A stretch of DNA of 64,000 nucleotides, taken from the NCBI GenBank assembly GCA_964035545.1, contig OZ037767.1:10220207-10284206 (forward strand). The letters are read 5' to 3'. This document shows positions 56,239-64,000 of this stretch, one piece after another. Under the pieces are notes generated by a model. That model did no database searches, was not told the origin of the DNA, and saw nothing but the letters and a program-made list of their open reading frames with translations. This stretch comes from Bugula neritina (Eukaryota > Bryozoa > Gymnolaemata > Cheilostomatida > Bugulidae). The first letter of the stretch is position 1; every line of letters begins with the position of its first letter. A program made the position numbers and the translations under genes.

Positions 56239-59200
56239 ATGAGTTCATTCATAGCTGAAACATTGATGTCTGCTGGTAAGTCATGCATATTGAATGTATA
56301 CACTGGATACTTTGGGTATGTAAGGAGTTGTTGAAAAATGTGTAGGAAAAAACATTGATGAGTCGTAAGAAAAATCTCAGTTGAAAGGCAAGATGTAATT
56401 AACCATTTAATGAAAGATTGCCCTCAATGTAATTCTATTAACTTTTCAATGAAAATCCTAATTTTTTATGTGTAAGTCACTTCACAGTGTGCAAATTATA
56501 TGCTACTTTAATTTCCCAGGTTACTGCAGCTCAGTAAGCCATCATTTTTAAACTTAGTACATAAGTGGAATAACTAAACGTAAATGTCAATGCTAAAAAT
56601 ACAACGCAATTAAGTATTATTGCGCTTGTTAGAGATACAAATATGCGCATGCAGTTTTACATTTAGCATACACTCAACTATTCAGTATTTTTACTATGTT
56701 TATGGCTGCTAGCACACTATTTTTCTTTAAGATTGTTCATGATGCTGTGCTAGATGCAGCCTAGTTCAGGGCTGATTCCCATTAAATTGACAAATGTTCA
56801 TCCTCAATTGTTAAAGAGTTATCTTCCCTAATTAATGTCTGTTGCAGTTGGTATAACTGACTTGCTCAGGAATCATAAAAGGCATGGTTAGGATAGTAGT
56901 AGGCCTGTATTATGTAACTATATTGGTAAACTAATTTAAATTATTTAATTTACAGTTTTTGAAAATATGTTGATGTGAATTTACGTTGAATATAAAAAAA
57001 TTTCCATGGTTCTGATTGGCACAGTCTTAGGTAATCACTGATTGGTCAAAAGATATATCAACAATTTCTTTGTTTTGCAATAAAGTTCACTGCAAGAAGC
57101 ATAATAAAACCATTAGTAAAAGTACTAAAATTTTAGTCAATAATAAAATGCTCAATATCAAAATAAATTCTGATAAAACTGATAAAATTTTTAAATAAAT
57201 ATTCCTATATGCTTTTTGATTGATTGATTTATTTATTTATTATATATCACAGACATGAAAACATGTTGCAAAATTCAGTGTAAATACTGTCCATAACAAG
57301 TAGACATGAACAAAAGTAGAGAAAGAAAAAAAAGTCAGAACTCTGTGGGATTACTTAAAATAAAAGATCATTTCGTAGGAAATGTTAATGCTAAGCCCGA
57401 TAAAATGTTTTTAAATATGTGTGTTAGGTGTGAAGGACACAGAGCGGTGCAGCCCTAATTTAACTGAGATTTCATCAAAGAGTGATGAGTTGCGAGTAGA
57501 TGTGATGGAGTTCCTAAAGAGTAGATATGAAGATTTTGATTCCAGACTAGACGAAACGTCCATGTTGCATAAGCGTTGGGAGCAGCTCAGCTCTGCCTTG
57601 GACTCTACCCGCACTCTCATTCAGGACGAGGTTTGCTCAACCATTGTGCCTTATATTTTTTCTATTTACTGTCTGCTTTTTTATTGGTTACTTTCAGCTG
57701 ATAGACATTCGTTGACTAATCTGTAATCACAATTTGACAGCAAGTTCTAGTCTTCTTTTTTGACTTCAACTATGTTTGTTTTCAATAAAAATGCAGAGAT
57801 TTTTTGTATTTTATTTGTCTCATCTATTCAGTAGATTAAGTTGTCTCTACTGTCTTGTAGATAGACTTGAAGACGTGTTCAACTGTCGAGTTAGCAGAGA
57901 ACTCTGGGATACTCGAGAAAGTCAACGCCACTTTGGCCGTTCTCTCTCAACTCATTCGAGTACACAAACTCCACCAAACTGTCAACAACCTTCTAACCTG
58001 CAAAGATTTCACTCAGGCTATTGTGGAGCTTCAAAAGATGAGAGAGGCATTAGATACACTGCACCGTGATCTTCCACAACTCAACATAATTAAAGTATGT
58101 TAATGTGTAAAGTGTATATGTGTGTATATGTTATAGTTGAATATTATGAATATACAACCACGGTGTAGTGCTTAGAGTGCTGGCTTTGTAAACAGGAGGT
58201 CAGTGGTTCGAGTCCAAACATCACTGGTAATGTTGGGAAAAGCATCCAGTCATAATTACTCTTGTCCCTCATCTGAATAAATCCTTAACCCGCAAAAGAC
58301 CCTTTCCATCAGGGGTTGTCACAGGGATAGTGGCTAAACATTTGCTTTATTTTCTGTTATAAATACACACTGGTGTATTGTATTATTTTGAAGTACTATT
58401 TAGACATTCCATACACGCTTTGTGTTCATTAGCTCACCTTGGTTAATCCGTTTCATGTAATACATTAGGTTACTACACAAATTCCTAAAGATTCAGTAGT
58501 AACTATGTATAACAGGTTTACTCAAACTGCTATAAGTTATAGCTCCTCACTTCTCAGCCTACTATGCTGTTGCTTTGTAATGGTGAATTTAATCAATTTT
58601 TTTCTGGTTTGCAGATCTTAAACATAGAGTATACCACCTTGGCACAATCTTTAAAACATTCGATGACTGAGCAGTGGAATTCTGTAGTAAACATATCCAA
58701 ACAAGATTCCGGTGGTAATGCTATTACTTAACGTATACCTTATTACCTATACATCTCCATTGCCTAAAATATATCATATTACTTATACTTCTCTATTGCA
58801 TAGGTATATATCTTTTTAATGCTACTTGCTTTTAATTATTACCATTAATAATTGAAAATTTATTTTTATGGCTGAATATAACAACCTGTAGAGGTTATCA
58901 GTAAAAAGAATTAGTGTTATATACTGATATGTTTGATGATGCTGTTATTCGCCCAGTTGATTTAAGCTGCTGCCCCGATGTTTCTGGTTGCTGCCTTACA
59001 CCAATGCTGAGAATACACTGCATCATATGTGAAATGGGTTCTCAATAGTTCACTCTCCTCTTTTTCTTTCTTCATAGATTGGAGTAAAAATTATAAATTG
59101 TAGCAGTTTTTAGTTTTTATCTTGCGACTTGAAACATTCGAGGAAGACCACTCCGTACTCTAATTTTGTACTGGCTGATCTGTTAGCTAGTATCCTGGGG

Positions 59201-62200
59201 ATTGTATTGTATTTTGTAGGTCAAGGGAGGCAACTCTTTGCTCCACTTTGGATGATTTTTTGTGTTGTAGAATCACAACCATTTTTCTGCCAATATTATT
59301 TGGTATATTATATTATATTGTAATGTGTAGCTGACTGCACCTGTTCATAGTCGAGTGTTTCAATAATCTAGCTTCATTTCTAGGAGTTAGGTTGCAACTG
59401 TGTGTCATCGCGAAGCTGTTTTAAACTAGTCTCTTGTATTTCAGATGTCCAAACTATCACTTTCAACATTCAAACTCTGCAAACTAGAAATCATTTATCG
59501 GAGCTCTGCAAAGCCCTGCATTCCGAGGAAATGCTGAAGTTGAAGTTGGGGTCCTTTGCTGACTCTCTAAAGATGGCATTTCACTGGATTGTAAACTATC
59601 CAAAGACAGTAGTTACCGAAGAAACCTCTGCCAACACTTTGTCTGTCTGCGTGAAAAGGACGGCCAGCAGGTGAATATTTATATTTTCTTAGATAAATGT
59701 GCAGCAAATGGGGTTAGAAATAGCCTTGGTATGGCAGAAGTAGTGTACCGGGGCAGGGCTTCATCCTTTGTGTAATGACAGGCTACCAGCTGATGCCCAC
59801 ATCACACAACTCCACCTGCGGCTTTGTTTTCTAATAAATCCTTGTTGATTCATCCTATAAGTATTATATATTTCACACACATGCACGCTCACCAACAAAC
59901 ACACGTATTTTACACTACTAATATTTATTTCTATTAGCATTTCTCCGTCTTGGCCGAGTTCCGTGTACAAGCAGCTATATCGTCTACTCAAACCTCTTGC
60001 ACATCGTTTACTCTCCATTCCACTAAACAGCGGGGAGGGATCAACACCGCCCCCCACTGTTATGGATGTACTTAGAGAACTGTGTGCTACAGCTTATATT
60101 GATTGCATTGTTAAGGGTTGTCTTGTGCCGTCTGTGCCAACCAACCAATCAGATCTTGACAAGTATAAAGATGTCGTCATGGAAACTAAGAAAATTGAGG
60201 TGTGTAGACATTTATATAGCGGTAATACAGTCATACATAGTTTGTCTGCTTTCGAATTGCAGCTTTTTACTGTTGAACCTGTACTGTTAAGGGTTATCTT
60301 GTTATAAATTTTAAAATAGTGTCTAATTGAATCATGTTTGGATTGATTTTGTTTTCAATGAATAAAGAATTTTGATTGCATTTTCATTGATATTGAAGTA
60401 TGACTTATAAAGCTTAAACAATTAAAGAAGCCCAAATATCGGTTGCTACATATGATTTAGTTTAAACTGGAAAATGCCAGCTGAATGGGAAAATATGGAA
60501 AGAAATTAGACAACTACAAACATATGTTTGTTTTAGGACTTCTTCCAACAGATCGGGTTTATATCACCCACTTGTACATCGCTGACTTCGTATCTTGGTA
60601 ACATCAATGTCCTGTTTGCTAATAAGAAATGCCAGCGTTTGCTGTCACAAGCTCGTAAACTTATGAAAATGGAGCTGTTTAATACTATACAGCTGGACGA
60701 GAAAGACAACTCCAACAACAAATGGTCCTCATTTATTGCCAAGTTAGTACCAATTTACACTCACTTAGCTAATTAAATTCATGGCATGAGACATTGCATA
60801 GAACTTCTATATCTTACAGAGATTCTGATCTGGTATTGTAAGTGTAAGCAATGTATATGTTAAACAGTGAACAGTCACATGTACATGTGTACGTGTGTGA
60901 CTGGTCACATATACATGTATACGTGTGTGACTGGTCACATGTACATGTGTACGTGTGTGACTGGTCACATGTACATGTGTACGTGTGTGACTGGTCACAT
61001 ATACATGTATACGTGTGTGACTGGTCACATATACATGTATACGTGTGTGACTGGTGATGAGACGTCTTGCATGCATGCGAAACACCATGATTGCTTAGAG
61101 CTGCGCCACTCTTTCCCTGGCACCATTTTATCCAGTTTGTTTTTTATCCACATACTACAATTTCACTTCAAAAAATTATGTGAACATAATGATATGTAGC
61201 ATTTCATTTATTGTTATTCACTAATATTATATGTCATGTCTAGATATTGTTTGTCTGGAGTTTGTTAGCAATAAGAGCCTCTCTTGTGTCATAGTCTCAC
61301 CATCTCTGTGTTGTTATGTAAGTGTCATATGCTATATGATTACAGGCGAGACGACTCCAACTCTAAAGATATAGACTCCCAGATTGAAAGACTCAGTGAA
61401 AATACTTTAAAATTTCCTGCCTGCGCCATTAGGTAATTCCTAGAAATAAGTTTAGTTGTGTCTCTACACCTTTCTTTTCTGTGAAATTGGCCCCTACCTT
61501 ACACCACTTATTTTTTAGCTAATGCTATGTATCACTTCTACCTCGTATTTACCACCACTTCTAACCTACTTCTACCTTGCACTTATTTCTACCTTTCACA
61601 TACCTTTATCTTTTACCTCTCTTCACCTTTTACTCGCATTTTACCTACTACTTTTCATCACCCGCCTCTACCTTTCACCTGTGCTTTACCTACTTTCTTT
61701 CTCTCGCCAATGTATAATATGCATTTAATTTCTTTCCAGTGAAAGCTGCATGGAGCTTCTGACCTTGGTGCATGAGATGATGGAAGAGGCTTGCATATCT
61801 GGCCATGCAGCTTGCACAACACAGATTCTCTACACCATACGCAGCATGTTTGAACTGTACACCAGCGTTGTTTCCGACCACCATAGAAACAGTATTGAGA
61901 CACTGCCACAAGTCTCTGGTGAGATTGGTTATACTATTCTGACACTTGCTTGAGATTGTCATGTCTCACTTTACTGACACTTGCTTGAGACTGTCATGTC
62001 ATGTCACACCAAACTGACACTTGTTTGAGATAGTCATTTGTTACTATGCTGACACTTGCTTGAGATTGCCATGTCTCATTATACTGACAATTGATTGAGA
62101 CTGTTATGTCATGTCACGCTTGGTGTTGCATTGCTGTACAAAGTTTTCACATTATGGTGACAGCTTCTTCTGTTGATTGCAGCCCTCTACTACAACAACT

Positions 62201-63821
62201 GCATGTTCCTCTCCCACCAGATGATCCTATTGGCTAGTCAGTATAAACCTCGTCTGTCCAGTATCCTGCAAGATGTCAGTGCAGTCACATTCGTAGACTT
62301 AGTTCCACTGTTACGGGCTCAGGGCACCGAGTCTTTTCTTGACCAAATTCAGTTTCAGAAAGAAAACTTGCTGGAGTACTTGCAGGCTGCTGAAGGTTAG
62401 TCTATGCTCTAGCTCAGTTTCCTTTTTGTTACGGGTGTAGACTCCCTCTCCCTCACCAGCAGCAATGTTTCAAATAAGAGAACGACTATTTTACACTACT
62501 TGTGTTCACCTAGTCGCTTAGGGGACCATAACAGACTATCACCGTAGTGACTGGGTGTCATAGTTTTACGGAAAAAGGAAACCCTTAGGAACATCAGAAA
62601 AGGCCAAATATAATATTGCTTTTAACATTTGTGATAAGTTTTCCAAGTTTTTCCAAGTTTTTTATGATTTTTCAGTTTTGAGAAGTATTTGCTTGATTAG
62701 TTAATATTTCTCTTTCTATGAAGTACTGTTGACACTTGGGCAGGTTTTAAATACACGGGAGTAGAGGAGAGATACCAGATAGCTCATCAGTCTATCAAAC
62801 AGTGCATACACCAACTGAGTCACCTGAAAAGAGTCTGGGTTGATGTACTACCTGCTAGCAACTATTCCAAGTCTATCGGTACTTTCTAGCCTTCACATTG
62901 CGTTTAGTGTCTTTATTGATCTTTATATCTAATAGATGTTGTGATGTAGATATGTACTGGGAGGAATGATGGTGATTTACTTCTATTCCTTGTTGTTTGC
63001 AGGTCATCTAACAGCTTGTGTTGTAAAGGAAATGATGTCAAGCATAATGTCATTAGAAGACATGTCTTCAGATGATGCTGCCAAACTGCACCAACTTATC
63101 ACCATGGTAACTGTCTAACAGCCTGTTGTATGCTATACTATGTCTATACTATATAAAATTTCTATACTATACTAGGTGTATACTATACTATGTCTATACT
63201 ATATACTGTGACTATACTATATACTATACTATATACTATTGTTATGTATATACTGTTATGTCTACAATTTTACTATAATATCTCTATACTATACTATATA
63301 CTATATCTATACTATACTATGTCTATATTCTATACTATGTCTATACTATATACTATGTCTATAATATATACTATGTCTATACTATATACTGTGTCTATAC
63401 TATATACTGTGTCTATAATATATACTATGTCTATACTATACTATGTCTATACTATATACTGTGTCTATACTATATACTGTGTCCATACTATACTATATAC
63501 TATGTCTATACTATATACTGTGTCTATACTATATACTGTGTCCATACTATACTATATACTATGTCTATACTATATACTGTGTCTATACTATATACTGTGT
63601 CCATACTATACTATATACTATTGTTATATCAGGTACGAGAAGCGGCACCTGGTCTTTTCCCTGGAGACAAGGTTTCGGCTGTCGGTTCTCTGATGAAACA
63701 CTGTTCTGGTTGGAGCAGATTCCTGGAGCTGGACATTGTGCTGACTGCCTCCCTGCACGACATTGTGGACCGGTGGTCAGAAGGAAAGGGACCTCTGGCT
63801 GCCGAATACTCTCCAGAACAA
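56239..63821 (+). CDS. ZW10: Kinetochore/RZZ and NRZ complex protein ZW10 (13 exons, 3' end outside window)
   Basis: ZW10 is a subunit of the RZZ complex at kinetochores (mitotic checkpoint, dynein recruitment) and of the NRZ tether for Golgi-to-ER vesicles. Exons: 56239-56275, 57428-57630, 57861-58094, 58615-58714, 59445-59670, 59938-60199, 60537-60742, 61346-61432, 61740-61918, 62183-62395, 62744-62878, 63003-63106, 63633-63821; every junction is in phase and gives 725 residues so far (human 779). The start MSSFIAETLMSAG resembles the vertebrate MASFVTEVL. Conserved blocks include KRWEQLSSALDSTRTLIQDE, FISPTCTSLTSYLGNINVLF, YYNNCMFLSHQM, TFVDLVPLLRAQGTESFL, the coiled Q-rich EERYQIAHQSIKQCIHQL, and HDIVDRWSEGKGPLAAEYS near the C-terminus. 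By comparison with human about 25 residues, probably one exon, remain beyond 64000. Introns 7, 9, 12 and 13 carry tandem arrays. Confidence 0.96.
58157..58335 (+). mobile_element. tRNA-derived SINE
   Basis: The first ~72 bases are tRNA-like: GTGTAGTGCTTAGAGTGCTGG (box A region), GGCTTTGTAAACAGG (anticodon arm, loop with TGT, threonine-like) and a perfect box B, GGTTCGAGTCC, at 58205-58215. A non-tRNA body follows (ATGTTGGGAAAAGCATCC, ...CCCTTTCCATCAGGGGTTG). A box A/box B head with an unrelated body is the SINE layout. It lies in a ZW10 intron in the sense direction. The 3' limit is approximate. Confidence 0.75.
60866..61056. repeat. 30-bp minisatellite in ZW10 intron 7
   Basis: Six copies of a 30-bp unit starting GTCACATGTACATGTGTACG and ending TGTGTGACTG, with an ATATACATGTATACG variant. 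The unit contains the palindrome ACATGTACATGT. Because 30 is a multiple of three and stops are rare, open frames appear on both strands; they are not genes. Confidence 0.92.
61540..61690. repeat. CACTTCTACCTTTAC-type low-complexity tract in ZW10 intron 8
   Basis: Degenerate pyrimidine-rich steps around CACTTCTACCTT that end about 50 bp before the exon 9 acceptor. Confidence 0.6.
61930..62115. repeat. ~37-bp tandem repeat in ZW10 intron 9
   Basis: Five diverged copies of CTGACACTTGCTTGAGATTG followed by TCATGTCTCACTATA. Confidence 0.85.
63120..63628. repeat. CTATACTATATACTGTGT-type satellite filling ZW10 intron 12
   Basis: About 27 copies of a unit near TGTCTATACTATATACTG (18 bp) with longer variants. 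It fills the intron between 63106 and 63633 almost completely; the acceptor ATTGTTATATCAG is the only unique sequence left at its 3' end. Confidence 0.92.
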
Positions 63822-63824
63822 GTT

Positions 63825-64000
63825 AGTAGTTGTCTCTCTTGCTTACTCTCAGTAGTTGTCTCTCTTGCTTACTCTCAGTAGTTGTCTCTCTTGCTTACTC
63901 TCAGTAGTTGTCTCTCTTGCTTACTCTCAGTAGTTGTCTCTTTTGCTTACTCTCAGTAGTTGTCTCTCTTGCTTACTCTCAGTAGTTGTCTCTCTTGCTT
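63825..64000. repeat. 26-bp minisatellite at the donor of ZW10 intron 13, running off the window
   Basis: About seven near-identical copies of AGTAGTTGTCTCTCTTGCTT followed by ACTCTC. Copy starts at 63851 and 63877 fix the period at 26. It begins 4 bp after the exon 13 end and continues to the window edge. Confidence 0.95.

Noticed and set aside
57776-58069. 97-codon plus-strand frame across the ZW10 exon 3 acceptor
   Set aside because: It is out of phase with the conserved ZW10 frame and runs through the intron/exon boundary.
60807-61199. Long open frames on both strands with repeating HVHVYVCDW-like or TSHTRIHVYV-like peptides
   Set aside because: They come from the 30-bp ZW10 intron array; a unit divisible by three without stops gives open frames automatically.
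63190-63881. Plus-strand frames of 106-167 codons rich in SILYTV
   Set aside because: Satellite of ZW10 intron 12 running into exon 13 in the wrong or unspliced frame.
1-64000. A previously undescribed multi-gene system in the window
   Set aside because: All six genes belong to known, functionally unrelated families and no co-regulated cluster is visible. The novelty, if any, lies in the PBZ-TDP1 fusion, the nested foldback element and the leader acceptors.

Overview
The window is AT-rich eukaryotic nuclear DNA from an animal. Its genes are split into many short exons with GT...AG junctions. The introns hold many simple tandem arrays, and the encoded proteins are clearly metazoan (parafibromin, TDP1, CFAP70, ZW10, an ankyrin/SOCS-box protein, a Reeler-domain protein). 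A ciliary gene, a small secreted Reeler protein and invertebrate-type repeats suggest an invertebrate, possibly a lophotrochozoan, but the species cannot be named from this sequence. Exon limits were set by hand from reading frame, GT/AG signals and recalled similarity to human family members. Codon phase closes at every junction except one in CFAP70 (38735 to 37914).

Layout: 67/2349-8357 (-) CDC73; 11283-15405 (-) a Reeler-domain secreted protein; 15726-24278 (-) a complete TDP1 whose N-terminus carries a PBZ poly(ADP-ribose)-binding zinc finger; 24.3-32.6 kb a gene-poor block with low-complexity DNA, a decayed non-LTR retrotransposon (27.3-27.9 kb) and a large nested inverted-repeat element (30567-32145); 32603-35424 (+) a two-exon ankyrin/SOCS-box protein; 36080-53029 (-) CFAP70 in at least 25 exons; 53.0-56.2 kb a low-complexity spacer; 56239 to beyond 63821 (+) ZW10, which runs off the window edge.

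The genes do not form one pathway. CDC73 acts in Pol II elongation, TDP1 in DNA repair, CFAP70 in the axoneme, ZW10 in the kinetochore and Golgi-ER tethering, and the ankyrin/SOCS-box protein probably in ubiquitin ligase targeting. TDP1 and the Reeler gene are co-oriented and only about 320 bp apart. The ankyrin/SOCS-box gene and CFAP70 converge, with 655 bp between stop codons. CFAP70 and ZW10 diverge across 3.2 kb.

The most notable points are the PBZ-TDP1 architecture, the B-A-B'-A' nested inverted repeat just upstream of the ankyrin/SOCS-box gene, and a splice-acceptor-like AG within about 1 to 31 nt upstream of all six start codons (spliced-leader trans-splicing or 5' UTR introns). Minisatellites (12-44 bp units) are frequent inside introns, and one lies at the donor of the last visible ZW10 intron and repeats a 3' splice-site-like sequence. 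No prokaryotic system, CRISPR array or operon is present.
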